A stretch of DNA of 64,000 nt from Phycisphaerales bacterium (GCA_035627955.1 DASPKU010000004.1:1-64000), one strand, 5' to 3'; shown: positions 48,138 through 57,043, counted from the stretch's first letter. Translations and numbers: made by a program. Notes: a model not told the origin generated them from the letters alone.

Positions 48138-49082
48138 ATGACCGCGACCCCCACTTCCCCCACCTCCCCGGGCCTGCCGAACCCCCTGCACCCGGGCCTG
48201 AAAGACACCGGCAAGAGCCTCCCCATGCCCCAGTCGCTGCCGCAGCTGCGGCCGGCGGGCAAGACGCTCCGCAAGGACAACTGGTGGGTGGCCCCGCTGC
48301 TCACCTTCCTGGGGCTGTCGGCGTTCATCGTGTACTCGACGTGGGCCGCGCTGCAGGGGGAGCACTATTGGGCCAAGGGCACGAACTACCTGAGCCCGAT
48401 GTACTCGCCGGTGCTGTTTGACTCGTGGAAGCCCGACCCGCACACGGGCGGGGCGCAGGTCTCGGGGCACGCGTGGTTCGGGGCGTGGCCGAGCTGGCTG
48501 CCCACGATGCTGGCCGTGCTGCCGCTGACGCCCGCGTTCCTGATCCTGTGGGCGCCCGGCGGGTTCCGATTCACCTGCTACTACTACCGCGGGGCGTACT
48601 ACAAGGCCTTCTGGGGCGACCCCGTGAGCTGCGCGGTGGGCGAGCCCAAGTTCCGTGGGCGGAACTACCGCGGCGAGCAGAAGTTCCCCCTCATCTTCCA
48701 GAACATCCACCGCTACTTCTTCTACATCGCGGTGATCTTCATCGGGCTGCTCACCTACGACGCGATCATCTCCTACAGCTTCCCGCGTGCCGACGGCACC
48801 AAGGCCTTCGGCATCGGCGTGGGCTCCATCGTCCTCACCCTCAACCCCATCTTCCTGGGCTGCTACACGTTCGGCTGCCACGTCGCCCGCCACCTCGTGG
48901 GCGGCAAGAAGGACGCGCTCAGTGAGCTGGGCGGGGCCAAGGCCGGGTACGACTGCGTCAGCTGCCTCAACCGCCGCCACATGATGTGGGCGTGGATCAG
49001 CCTCTTCTGGGTGGGCTTCACCGACTTCTACGTGCGGATGGTGAGCATGGGGAAGATCACCGACCTCCACTGGATCTCCTGA
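48138..49082 (+). CDS. Succinate dehydrogenase membrane anchor subunit
   Basis: The 314-residue protein has about five membrane helices. Histidines in 'NIHRYFFYIAVIFIGLLTY' and 'CHVARHLVGGKKD' may ligate heme. 'YDCVSCLNRRHMMW' has a CxxC pair. By position and layout it resembles the single anchor of the mycobacterial Sdh1-type complex (anchor-flavoprotein-iron-sulfur order). It would pass electrons from succinate to quinone. ATG 48138 has GGAG about 9 nt upstream. The flavoprotein gene follows after a 60-nt palindromic gap. Confidence 0.8.
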   Translation: MTATPTSPTSPGLPNPLHPGLKDTGKSLPMPQSLPQLRPAGKTLRKDNWWVAPLLTFLGLSAFIVYSTWAALQGEHYWAKGTNYLSPMYSPVLFDSWKPDPHTGGAQVSGHAWFGAWPSWLPTMLAVLPLTPAFLILWAPGGFRFTCYYYRGAYYKAFWGDPVSCAVGEPKFRGRNYRGEQKFPLIFQNIHRYFFYIAVIFIGLLTYDAIISYSFPRADGTKAFGIGVGSIVLTLNPIFLGCYTFGCHVARHLVGGKKDALSELGGAKAGYDCVSCLNRRHMMWAWISLFWVGFTDFYVRMVSMGKITDLHWIS

Positions 49083-49092
49083 GCAAACTGCG

Positions 49093-49140
49093 ATAGGTCG
49101 TAGAGGTCCTCGAGGACCTCTAGGACCCATAGGACCTACG
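49093..49140 (+). repeat. Palindromic repeat in sdh anchor-flavoprotein gap
   Basis: TAGAGGTCCTCGAGGACCTCTA (49101-49122) is a perfect 22-nt palindrome. It is flanked by GATAGGTC and GGACCCATAGGACCTA, extending the stem partly and linking it to the ATAGGA repeat family. It occupies nearly the whole intercistronic gap. Confidence 0.85.
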
Positions 49141-49142
49141 CC

Positions 49143-50987
49143 TTGAACCAGTACGAAACCTACGAGCACGACGTTGTCGTCATCGGCGCCGGGGGCGCCG
49201 GCCTGCGGGCCGCGATCGAGGCCTCCGCCATGGGCTGCTCCGTCGCCCTCATCTGTAAGAGCCTTTTGGGCAAGGCCCACACCGTCATGGCAGAGGGCGG
49301 CATGGCCGCCGCCATGGCCAACGTCGATGACCGCGACTCCTGGAAGGTCCACTTCGCCGACACCATGCGCGGCGGGCAGTACCTCAACAACTGGCGCATG
49401 GCCCAGCTCCACGCCCAGCAGGCCCCCGACCGCGTCAAAGAACTGGAAGCCTGGGGCGCCGTCTTCGACCGCACCAAGGACGGCCGCATCCTGCAGCGCA
49501 ACTTCGGCGGCCACCGCTACCCGCGCCTCGCCCACGTCGGCGACCGCACCGGCCTCGAAATGATCCGCACCCTCCAGGACCACGGCGTCCACAAGGGCAT
49601 CCAGGTCTTCATGGAGATGACCGTCACCGACCTGCTGATGTCCGGAGGTGGCACCGGTCTCCCGACCGGTGGTCAGAAGTGCATCGGCTGCGTCGGCTAC
49701 GACCGCGAGCGCGGCCGCTTCCGCGTCTGGAAGGCCAAGGCCGTCGTCCTCGCCACCGGCGGCATCGGCCGCGCTTTCAAGATCACCTCCAACAGCTGGG
49801 AGTACACCGGCGACGGCCAGGCCCTCGCCTACCGCGTTGGCGCCGAGCTCATGGACATGGAGTTCGTCCAGTTCCACCCCACCGGGATGGTCTGGCCGCC
49901 CTCCGTCCGCGGCATCCTCGTCACCGAGGGCGTCCGCGGCGAGGGCGGCGTGCTGCGCAACAGCAACGGCAAGCGCTTCATGTTCGACGACATCCCCGAC
50001 AACTACCGCTCCTCCACCGCCGACAACGAGGAAGAGGGCTGGCGCTACGTCACCGGCGACAAGTCCGCCCGCCGCCCGCCAGAGCTCCTCACCCGCGACC
50101 ACGTCGCCCGCTGCATCAACCGCGAAGTCAAGGCCGGCCGCGGCTCGCCCCACGGCGGCGTCTTCCTCGACGTCTCCTGGCTCAAGGAAAAGGTCCCCAA
50201 CTCTGCCGACCACATCAAGAAGAAGCTCCCCTCCATGTACCACCAGTTCATCACGCTGGCGGGCCTGGACATCACCAAGGAGCCCATGGAGGTCGGCCCC
50301 ACCACCCACTACGTGATGGGCGGCGTCAAGGTCGACGGCGACACGCAGATGTCCACCGTCCCCGGCCTCTTCGCCGCCGGTGAAGTCGCGGCGGGCCTGC
50401 ACGGCGCCAACCGCCTCGGCGGCAACTCACTCAGCGACCTCGTCGTCTTCGGCAAGCTCGCGGGCGAGCACGCGGCCAAGTGGGCGAAGTCGCAGGGCGG
50501 CGGCGTCGACGCCGACAAGGCCCAGATCGACCACCACGTCAACAACGCCCTCGCCCCCTTCAGCCGCGAGAAGGGCGGCGAGAACCCCTATGCCATCCAG
50601 CACGAGCTGCAGGACATGATGCAGGCCCTCGTCGGCATCGTCCGCATCGAGGACGAGATGCTGCGGGCCCTGGAGAACCTCCAGAAGCTCAAGGCCCGCG
50701 CCCGCAACGCCGCCGCCTACGGCCACCGCGAGTACAACCCCGGCTGGCACACCTGCATCGACCTGCAAAACCTCCTCACCGTCGCCGAAGCCGTCACCCG
50801 CGCGGCCATCGAACGCAAGGAATCCCGCGGCGCCCAGTTCCGCGACGACTACCCCGAGAAGTCCAACGAGTTCTCCAAGTTCAACCACGTGCAGAAGCTG
50901 GGGCCCAACGGCGAAATGCAGCTCACCCGCCAGCCCGTGAAGCCTTTGCCCGCCGAGCTGCAGCAGATCATCGAGGAAAACAAGTAA
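49143..50987 (+). CDS. sdhA: Succinate dehydrogenase flavoprotein subunit
   Basis: The 614-residue product oxidises succinate to fumarate with covalent FAD. GAGGAG is at 15-20; His46 in 'KAHTVMAEGG' is the FAD-linking histidine; 'EFVQFHPTG', 'THYVMGGVKVD' and 'HGANRLGGNSLSD' are substrate and FAD motifs. The start codon is TTG 49143, with AGGA about 8 nt upstream; no ATG or GTG fits the conserved N-terminus. The sequence is close to the mycobacterial Sdh1 type. Confidence 0.94.
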   Translation: MNQYETYEHDVVVIGAGGAGLRAAIEASAMGCSVALICKSLLGKAHTVMAEGGMAAAMANVDDRDSWKVHFADTMRGGQYLNNWRMAQLHAQQAPDRVKELEAWGAVFDRTKDGRILQRNFGGHRYPRLAHVGDRTGLEMIRTLQDHGVHKGIQVFMEMTVTDLLMSGGGTGLPTGGQKCIGCVGYDRERGRFRVWKAKAVVLATGGIGRAFKITSNSWEYTGDGQALAYRVGAELMDMEFVQFHPTGMVWPPSVRGILVTEGVRGEGGVLRNSNGKRFMFDDIPDNYRSSTADNEEEGWRYVTGDKSARRPPELLTRDHVARCINREVKAGRGSPHGGVFLDVSWLKEKVPNSADHIKKKLPSMYHQFITLAGLDITKEPMEVGPTTHYVMGGVKVDGDTQMSTVPGLFAAGEVAAGLHGANRLGGNSLSDLVVFGKLAGEHAAKWAKSQGGGVDADKAQIDHHVNNALAPFSREKGGENPYAIQHELQDMMQALVGIVRIEDEMLRALENLQKLKARARNAAAYGHREYNPGWHTCIDLQNLLTVAEAVTRAAIERKESRGAQFRDDYPEKSNEFSKFNHVQKLGPNGEMQLTRQPVKPLPAELQQIIEENK

Positions 50988-50999
50988 ATCGAAGCAGGA

Positions 51000-51119
51000 G
51001 TGGCAAAGTGGCAGAGTGGCAGAGTGGCAAAGTGATGAAGACAGGAGCGCCCCCACGCGGCCCGCGCCCTTGCCTTTCCCACTTTGCCACTTTGCCACTT
51101 CGCCACTTTGCCACTTTCT
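51000..51119 (+). repeat. Long inverted repeat of AGTGGCA units in sdhA-sdhB gap
   Basis: From 51000 to about 51036 the sequence is a tandem of 9-nt AGTGGCAAA/AGTGGCAGA units. From about 51079 to 51117 the reverse complement (CCACTTTG/CCACTTCG) follows. The two arms can form a stem of about 36 bp around a 45-nt GC-rich loop. Confidence 0.9.
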
Positions 51120-51132
51120 AGGACCCGCTCCT

Positions 51133-51978
51133 ATGGCAACGCCCGCCGTCCCCAAGTCCTACACCACCCCCGACGCCTCCGACGGCAAGCCCGACCAGCC
51201 GCTGAAGGAGAAGCCCGTCGCCATGAACACCGGCCCCGGCCGCCCCGTCACCTTCAAGGTCTGGCGCGGCGACTCCACCAACGCCGGCTTCCAGGACTAC
51301 ACCACCACCATCACCGTCGGCATGGTCGTCCTCGACGCCATCCACCAGATCCAGGCCGAGTCGGCCCCCGACCTCGCCTGCCGCTGGAACTGCAAGGCCG
51401 GCAAGTGCGGCTCCTGCTCGGCCGAGATCAACGGCAAGCCCCGCCTGATGTGCATGACCCGGATGGACGAGCTGCCGGAAGGCCCCGTCACCGTCGAACC
51501 GATGAAGGCCTTCCCCCTCATCAAGGACCTCGTCACCGACGTCTCCTGGAACTACGAGGTCAAGAAGCGCCTCAAGCCGTTCAAGCCCCGCAAGCCCGAC
51601 GCCCCCGACGGCACCTGGCGCATGCAGCAGCAGGACGTCGACCGCGTGCAGGAGTTCAGGAAGTGCATCGAGTGCTTCCTCTGCCAGGACGTCTGCCACG
51701 TCCTCCGCGACCACCACAAGCACGACGAGTTCATCGGCCCCCGCTTCTTCGTCTACTCCGCCGCCCTCGAGATGCACCCCCTCGACACCGAGGACCGCGT
51801 CGCCGACCTCAAGGAACGCAACGGCATCGGCTACTGCAACATCACCAAGTGCTGCACCAAGGTCTGCCCCGAGCACATCACCATCACCGACAACGCCATC
51901 ATCCCCCTGAAAGAACGCGTGGTGGACGAGTTCTACGACCCGCTGACGAGGCTGTTCCGGGTGTTCAAGGGGAAGTGA
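51133..51978 (+). CDS. sdhB: Succinate dehydrogenase iron-sulfur subunit
   Basis: The 281-residue product has the 2Fe-2S ligands Cys83/87/92/95 and 107 ('CRWNCKAGKCGSC'), then 'CIECFLCQDVC' (178-188) and 'CNITKCCTKVC' for the 4Fe-4S and 3Fe-4S clusters. It carries electrons from SdhA to the membrane anchor. ATG 51133 is the first start after the inverted repeat. The 3' end overlaps by 14 nt the 3' end of the converging STAND gene. Confidence 0.94.
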   Translation: MATPAVPKSYTTPDASDGKPDQPLKEKPVAMNTGPGRPVTFKVWRGDSTNAGFQDYTTTITVGMVVLDAIHQIQAESAPDLACRWNCKAGKCGSCSAEINGKPRLMCMTRMDELPEGPVTVEPMKAFPLIKDLVTDVSWNYEVKKRLKPFKPRKPDAPDGTWRMQQQDVDRVQEFRKCIECFLCQDVCHVLRDHHKHDEFIGPRFFVYSAALEMHPLDTEDRVADLKERNGIGYCNITKCCTKVCPEHITITDNAIIPLKERVVDEFYDPLTRLFRVFKGK

Positions 51979-54900
51979 GACTGTCGCCGGCTTCGGGCCC
52001 GGGCAGAACTCTTACACGAAGTCGATGCCAGAAGTACCGCAGTTCGATGATCCATCCAGCGGCGGCGGCGTTCGCCTCGGCTACCTGCTGAGCCCGTAAC
52101 TTGCTCAGGTACTCCGCCTCTTTCGCGTCCTCACCTCGGATGCGCCAAAGAAATGATGAGTGGCGGAACAATCGCATGAGCGAACCGGTGTCACCATCCG
52201 CTTCGAAGACGGACCAGAGCGCATCATGGCACCGATCGAACAGACTCGAAAACCGCTGCGAGTACAAGTATGAGTAGGCGGTGGTCAAGATTTGGACCTC
52301 GCCCGGCCTCACCGACTTGCCTGGGTTTTCTAGGATCGCACCTGCCTTCAGGATGATTGCTCTTGTCCTGTTGTACCCTGGGGTTCTCGAGTCTATCACC
52401 CGGTCCGCCAGCTTTGTTTTCTCCCGGTCGGACCCACTCAAATCTGCGAGTTGAAGCGCGAGAATATTCGCCAGCTTGGTCTTTCCTGAGGCACGCGCCG
52501 AGTCCTCCAGCTCTGCGAGTCGTTTCCGCGCATCTGCAACGGACAGCGTTGCCACAGCGATGATGGCTTGGGCATGGACGTACTTTGCATCCTTCTTCGA
52601 TGTTAGCTCCACAACCTTGTTGGCGGCGTCGACAGCAGCTTCAGCGTCTCCCTGGAAATCATGCACCAGCGCGATGCCGAGCCAAATGGATGCCTGTTCG
52701 TCCTTGGAAAGGAAGGTGCTCCCGGCCTCCAGTGCCTCGTTTAGATAAGTAAGGGCCTCGTCCTTTCGGCCGTCGAGCATGCGGACTGCGCGGCCATGTA
52801 TTGCCACTAGCCTGGCCCATAACGCTGCGTGCTCCCGCTTAGGGACCATGTCAAGGAGGGGTTCGGTGACCAGACTGGCGTCACGGTACCTGTCGAGGTC
52901 ATACAAATGGTGGGCGAAAGTCAAACTCATCGCCGCCGCCTGCCCCACTCCTCTCTGATCACCCTTGTTCCTGCACTGCAGCAGGTACTGGTGGACCAGT
53001 GCCGCCTCGTTGCCGGCCCCGCCACCGATGAAGTCGCGATAGGCGAGGTCCTGCGCACGAACCTTCGCTCTGCCCTCCCGCCAGCCGCGCCCGAAGTACC
53101 GCTCGAGTCCATATCCGACGATCTGCTCCCGCTCCGCTTCATTCAACAGTGTCTGAACGTAGTCGCGGACTTGCCTTGGCACCCGTAGCACCTTCGCGAG
53201 GTCCCTTTCACTTTTCTTGCCCGTGACACCCGGCTGAAGTGGAACCACATCTAACAATGAGAGCTCGTTCAATTCAACCGCATTCTCAAGGAAGAAGGGC
53301 TCTGCCGGCAGAAAGTGCCGAAGGACCTCAAGGGTCTCTCCATAGGGCAACATCGACAGTACCTTTAGGAGCTTCAAGCTCCGCTTGCTCTTAGTAGTCT
53401 CCGAGCTTGCCAACCGGTTTACCGCGCTCATCAGCGCAGCTGCATCCGAACCGTCTAGGGACTCGGCTGGCAGAGAGCCCTCCAACTCAGCCTCGATCAC
53501 TGTGCTCAAGGAAGCTACTTTCATCGCCTTGAGCAGACGATCGATATGCATCGGTAGCCCGTCGGAGTGCCGGTGGATCGCTTCGATCGTCTCCGCATCG
53601 ACTCCCGAGACTGGGGCGTCCCGATGCGCAGTGATGTAGGTACGCGTGTCAGGCAACTCCAGTGGTTGCAGCGCGACAGAGTCGTATTCGCTGATCCCTG
53701 GTCGCTGCCGGGTTGTGATCACAATCTTGAGCGCGGGGCAATAGTCCAGTATTGCGCCGATCAACCGCTCGAACCTAGGCCGCTCTTCATTCTGTAACAA
53801 CTCGGGGTGTAGGTCATCCAGCAATAGGAATGCATTCGGTAGCTGAGCGATGATGTTGCAGAACTTCTGAATCGGATGCCCGAACTGTTGGGGGAATAAC
53901 GATTCGAATGCTGTGACCCTCGACGCCTCGTCACACCTGAGGTGGAATGCCTCAAGAGCAACGGTGGCTTTCCTAAACCGCTCAAGCGCGGTCGCTATGA
54001 ATTCATTGCGCCCCGTTCCCCAGTCTGCTACAAGCCAAACGCATCGATCGGAGCGGAGCGCGTGTTCGAAAGCGCTGAGTTCGTCCAAGCGTACGCCGCG
54101 GTGCTGGGGTCCTGGCTGTTCAATGAAACGGGGGCAGGACACTACCATACGTAGCGCATCAGCTTCCCCCGGCGGCGCGGTGAGGAGCTGGAACTCCTCC
54201 CCTACTGGCTCTGGAGTCGGTTCCGGCTTCCCAGTTGGATCCTCCGCGGTGCCCGGCGACTCGAAGACTCGGCTCAAGGAGCCGTCCTCCTCTGGTCTAA
54301 GTGAGGCATCTGCGGTGAGGTGGTAGCCACCACCCCTTACTCGCACCGCGATGCGAGGCCAAAGCTTCTCTGTCAGTGCTGTGCCGTCGAAGCTGTACTG
54401 TCCCGCGGTGTAGCCGTGAGTACGTTTCTGCACCTGCGCATCGCCCCAGCCTTCAAGCCCAAACAACGAGCTGGCCTGTCTTAGCCGCCGTGCACCCGTG
54501 CCCCCCTCGAATGCGTCGATGACATTGGCCTCGTGCAAGTGCCCGCAAAAGTGCCCTACGAAGCGGCCCGGCGGGTAGATTTCGTCCTGAAACCGTCGAA
54601 GCCCTCTGGGGTCGAACCAATCGGGCGCATGGTGAGTCAGAAGCACAGCCGCCGTTCTAGCACGGACCCATCCCTCCGCATCGCCATCACAGACTCGGGC
54701 AATTTGCGACATGTGTACGTCGAGTTTCCCTAGAAAGTTCCCCGCCGCGACCTGCAGGAAAGTCGTGTTCAATCCAACGATTCCGAGCGATACCGAGCCC
54801 TTGTTGAATGTCGCACTGAAATCCCCAGGGATGCAGCCTTCCGTATCCCTCAGCAACGGAACGGGGACGGAGTCGAGCCACCGCATGTAGTTCTCAAGCG

Positions 54901-55309
54901 CGGTGGCAACCAACGCGCGAGTGTCAGCGTTCGGATCACGCCAGAAGTGATCGCGAACTGATTGATCCTCCCACCAGAGCGACGTCATGGCCTTCAGGAC
55001 GGACGAGCCTGGATCGGGACGCACAATGTCGTGGTTTCCAGGCACGGCGCAAAGAAAAGGGGTTGACCCGCCTTTGCCCAACACATCCCATAGTTCCTGT
55101 AGCAGGTGGTTCAACTGTGCGTACTCGGCCTCATTCCCTCGCTGCACGAAGTCGCCGGTGAAAAATACGAGATCGATGGCGCCATTCCTGGCGAGCATCC
55201 TCTCTAGGTCGACGAAAAGGTCGTGTTTCACTTTGGGCCACAGCCACGCGTCACCGTCCAGCCCGAGATGGAGGTCCGACAAGTGAAGCCAGTTGATCAC
55301 ATCAGGCAT
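51965..55309 (-). CDS. Metallophosphoesterase-STAND ATPase-TPR fusion protein
   Basis: This 1114-residue protein has three parts. Residues 5-265 form a calcineurin-like phosphoesterase with every metal motif: D12/H14 (SDLH), GD 52-53, GNHD 91-94, HH 226-227 and GHLH 256-259. Residues about 400-700 form a STAND-like P-loop ATPase. Its nucleotide loop 'ADWGTGRNEF' (428-437) has Arg for the usual Lys, its Walker B is LLLDD (495-499), and 'ITTRQRPG' (531-538) resembles the STAND TTRxR motif. Residues about 760-1080 are helical, TPR-like repeats. The layout effector-STAND-repeats is that of bacterial NLR-like (Avs-type) antiphage proteins. Codon use is less GC-rich than in neighbouring genes, suggesting transfer. 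Confidence 0.85.
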   Translation of the reverse strand: MPDVINWLHLSDLHLGLDGDAWLWPKVKHDLFVDLERMLARNGAIDLVFFTGDFVQRGNEAEYAQLNHLLQELWDVLGKGGSTPFLCAVPGNHDIVRPDPGSSVLKAMTSLWWEDQSVRDHFWRDPNADTRALVATALENYMRWLDSVPVPLLRDTEGCIPGDFSATFNKGSVSLGIVGLNTTFLQVAAGNFLGKLDVHMSQIARVCDGDAEGWVRARTAAVLLTHHAPDWFDPRGLRRFQDEIYPPGRFVGHFCGHLHEANVIDAFEGGTGARRLRQASSLFGLEGWGDAQVQKRTHGYTAGQYSFDGTALTEKLWPRIAVRVRGGGYHLTADASLRPEEDGSLSRVFESPGTAEDPTGKPEPTPEPVGEEFQLLTAPPGEADALRMVVSCPRFIEQPGPQHRGVRLDELSAFEHALRSDRCVWLVADWGTGRNEFIATALERFRKATVALEAFHLRCDEASRVTAFESLFPQQFGHPIQKFCNIIAQLPNAFLLLDDLHPELLQNEERPRFERLIGAILDYCPALKIVITTRQRPGISEYDSVALQPLELPDTRTYITAHRDAPVSGVDAETIEAIHRHSDGLPMHIDRLLKAMKVASLSTVIEAELEGSLPAESLDGSDAAALMSAVNRLASSETTKSKRSLKLLKVLSMLPYGETLEVLRHFLPAEPFFLENAVELNELSLLDVVPLQPGVTGKKSERDLAKVLRVPRQVRDYVQTLLNEAEREQIVGYGLERYFGRGWREGRAKVRAQDLAYRDFIGGGAGNEAALVHQYLLQCRNKGDQRGVGQAAAMSLTFAHHLYDLDRYRDASLVTEPLLDMVPKREHAALWARLVAIHGRAVRMLDGRKDEALTYLNEALEAGSTFLSKDEQASIWLGIALVHDFQGDAEAAVDAANKVVELTSKKDAKYVHAQAIIAVATLSVADARKRLAELEDSARASGKTKLANILALQLADLSGSDREKTKLADRVIDSRTPGYNRTRAIILKAGAILENPGKSVRPGEVQILTTAYSYLYSQRFSSLFDRCHDALWSVFEADGDTGSLMRLFRHSSFLWRIRGEDAKEAEYLSKLRAQQVAEANAAAAGWIIELRYFWHRLRVRVLPGPEAGDSLTSP

Positions 55310-55473
55310 GCTGGGTCCCCTCGCTCCGAACCATACTACCAGTTCACCGGTGGTCGGAAGTGGTGCGGGTGGCAGCGCCCTCGGCCCGTTCGTCCAGGAG
55401 CTCTGTCCGGCTTCGGCCTTAGGCAGACAGCGTGCGAGCGCTCATCAGCTGGCCCTGTTCGGCCCCGAGCCAC

Positions 55474-55794
55474 TCAACCCTTCCGAAACCCCTTCACCAC
55501 GATCGGGCGCGTGGGGCGGCCGCACTCGGGGCAGCGGGGCATGGCGTCGTCGAGGGGGTACTTGCACTGGGGGCAGGCGTTTGGCGGGGGCGGGCCGAAG
55601 TGGCGGCGGTTGTACCGGGCCGCGGCCCACCACACCCCGCCCCACACCACCGCGTGGAACGCGATGGGCACCAGGTGGTGATCCAGGTTGCGGAACCCGC
55701 GCTCGAGCCCGAACCGCACCGTGCTGACCACCACGAGCGCCGCGTAGGCGATCAGCACATTGCGGGCGGTGAGCCAGCGGCGGCGGGGTTGCAC
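55474..55794 (-). CDS. Small membrane protein with zinc ribbon
   Basis: The 106-residue product has two hydrophobic helices (about 13-28 and 43-60) and a C-terminal zinc ribbon with CPQCKYP and CPECGRP (two CxxC pairs). Such proteins are common in planctomycetes and of unknown function. It is oriented like the STAND gene, about 165 nt upstream of it. Confidence 0.75.
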   Translation of the reverse strand: MQPRRRWLTARNVLIAYAALVVVSTVRFGLERGFRNLDHHLVPIAFHAVVWGGVWWAAARYNRRHFGPPPPNACPQCKYPLDDAMPRCPECGRPTRPIVVKGFRKG

Positions 55795-55864
55795 GGGGGG
55801 AGTGTAACGGGATGGGTGGCGCTGTTACGCCTGAGCCTTCGAAACCGGCGGCGGCCCCAATCGT

Positions 55865-56383
55865 TCATGCACCCCAACCCTTCGCGGTATAGCCGGGGCG
55901 TCCGGAGACAAGTTTGCGCAGGTCGTCGGGCACCTCCGCACTGGTGATTGGGTAGGAGCATCGCAGCTCCCACGACTGCGGCGGCGTGGGGTTGCGGTTT
56001 TCGGGGTGGTAGTGCGGGCGGATGTCCCTCCCCATGGGCAGGTCGTAGTTGATGACGAGCGCCCCCATCCAGCCCATACCGACGCGGAGCTTGGCGCTAT
56101 TCCAGTGCATGCGTCGGAGGAGCGCTTCGAACTTGTCCAGCCACAGCCCGAGTGAGTCGTAAAAGTGGTTGAAGTAGCCTGCCACCAGCAGCACCCGCGC
56201 TCGCTTCTCGGAGCCGGTCGACCAGTCGTCGCCTGTGCGCGTGAACATGGCTGGAACAAGCGCCGGCCCGGTCGTGTCCCGCGCCGGCAGCGTGGCGATG
56301 ACCGCGTCGTTGAACGCGAGTACATCGAGGCCGGGAATGCGCGGCTCGAAGATGGAGCCGGTCGTGAGGTCAGCGTTGCTCAT
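55865..56383 (-). CDS. Hypothetical protein
   Basis: The 172-residue product is of unknown family. It has no signal peptide; 'GYFNHFYDSLGLWLDKFEAL' and 'LVINYDLPMGRDIRPHYHPE' are the most distinctive segments. Composition is less GC-rich than the conserved genes. It lies in the accessory block between the STAND and AIPR genes. Confidence 0.6.
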   Translation of the reverse strand: MSNADLTTGSIFEPRIPGLDVLAFNDAVIATLPARDTTGPALVPAMFTRTGDDWSTGSEKRARVLLVAGYFNHFYDSLGLWLDKFEALLRRMHWNSAKLRVGMGWMGALVINYDLPMGRDIRPHYHPENRNPTPPQSWELRCSYPITSAEVPDDLRKLVSGRPGYTAKGWGA

Positions 56384-56434
56384 AGGTGCCGGTCATTCTA
56401 ACGGCGTGGGGCGGCCGAATCGGCGGGGTGGGCC

Positions 56435-56470
56435 GGTGGCACCAGGCACGTTCTAAACGGTGGTGCCACC
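56435..56470. repeat. 10-bp inverted repeat over stop codon
   Basis: GGTGGCACCA (56435-56444) pairs with TGGTGCCACC (56461-56470) around a 16-nt spacer. The stop codon of 56453..56791 lies in the spacer, so the structure may act as its terminator. Confidence 0.65.
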
Positions 56471-56791
56471 CGCCGCATCCCGCACGGGGCCTTCGCCGAT
56501 GGCCTCGCGGAACCACTTTCGGATCACCCGGTCGTTGACCGTCCCTTTAGCGCCTTTGAGATAGAGCCAGACAAGAGAGAAGATGATGCCGAGGCTCTCA
56601 TCACTGAAGCGGCCGAAGACCTCCGGGTACTCTCTCTTGAAGTCGGCGGGGAGATCGACAAAGGTGAGCTGCCCCCGGCCAGGGTCGGCTCTGTAGCTCT
56701 CATACACGCGGTAGACATGATCGAAGATTGTTTCGTTCGGCAGGGCGAACCGCTCTTTATCGGTGGTCGCGTGGATCTTCGGGTCGTACAT
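56453..56791 (-). CDS. Hypothetical protein
   Basis: The 112-residue product begins 'MYDPKIHATTDKERF' and has aromatic, charged helices ('IFDHVYRVYESYRADPGRGQ', 'SDESLGIIFSLVWLYLKG'). No family was recognised. It belongs to the small-gene cluster of the accessory block. Confidence 0.6.
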   Translation of the reverse strand: MYDPKIHATTDKERFALPNETIFDHVYRVYESYRADPGRGQLTFVDLPADFKREYPEVFGRFSDESLGIIFSLVWLYLKGAKGTVNDRVIRKWFREAIGEGPVRDAAGGTTV

Positions 56792-56867
56792 GCCGCGAGC
56801 ATACCAATGGGGGTGAGCAGAACTGAACCTTCCCTGCCGTCAAATGACAGGTGGCATCACCCTCGTG

Positions 56868-56977
56868 CCATCACCCTTCCGCTCTGGGAAGGGTGATGGT
56901 TGGGCGCGGGTGGAGCGGGCCATCACTGCGTGATGCGGCGCTCCTCCACCACCCTTTGCAGAGCCAAAGGGTGGTGG
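56868..56977. repeat. Cluster of three hairpins with complementary loops
   Basis: Hairpin 1 (56868-56899) has a perfect 13-bp stem and loop GCTCTG. Hairpin 3 (56946-56977) has a perfect 13-bp stem and loop CAGAGC, the exact complement. Between them GGAGCG...CGCTCC and CATCAC-TGC-GTGATG form a shorter one (56912-56944). Hairpins 1 and 3 look like inverted copies of one palindromic element. Confidence 0.85.
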
Positions 56978-57043
56978 CACGTCCGGAGGTTGATCGCACG
57001 CGGCGGACCGTTCGTCGCCAACCCTCTACCTTCCGTCCCAAAA

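Noticed and set aside
48000-50402. Open frame of 800 codons on the minus strand
   Set aside because: It lies opposite the sdh operon and is rich in Val/Gly/Asp/Glu as expected for antisense of these codons.
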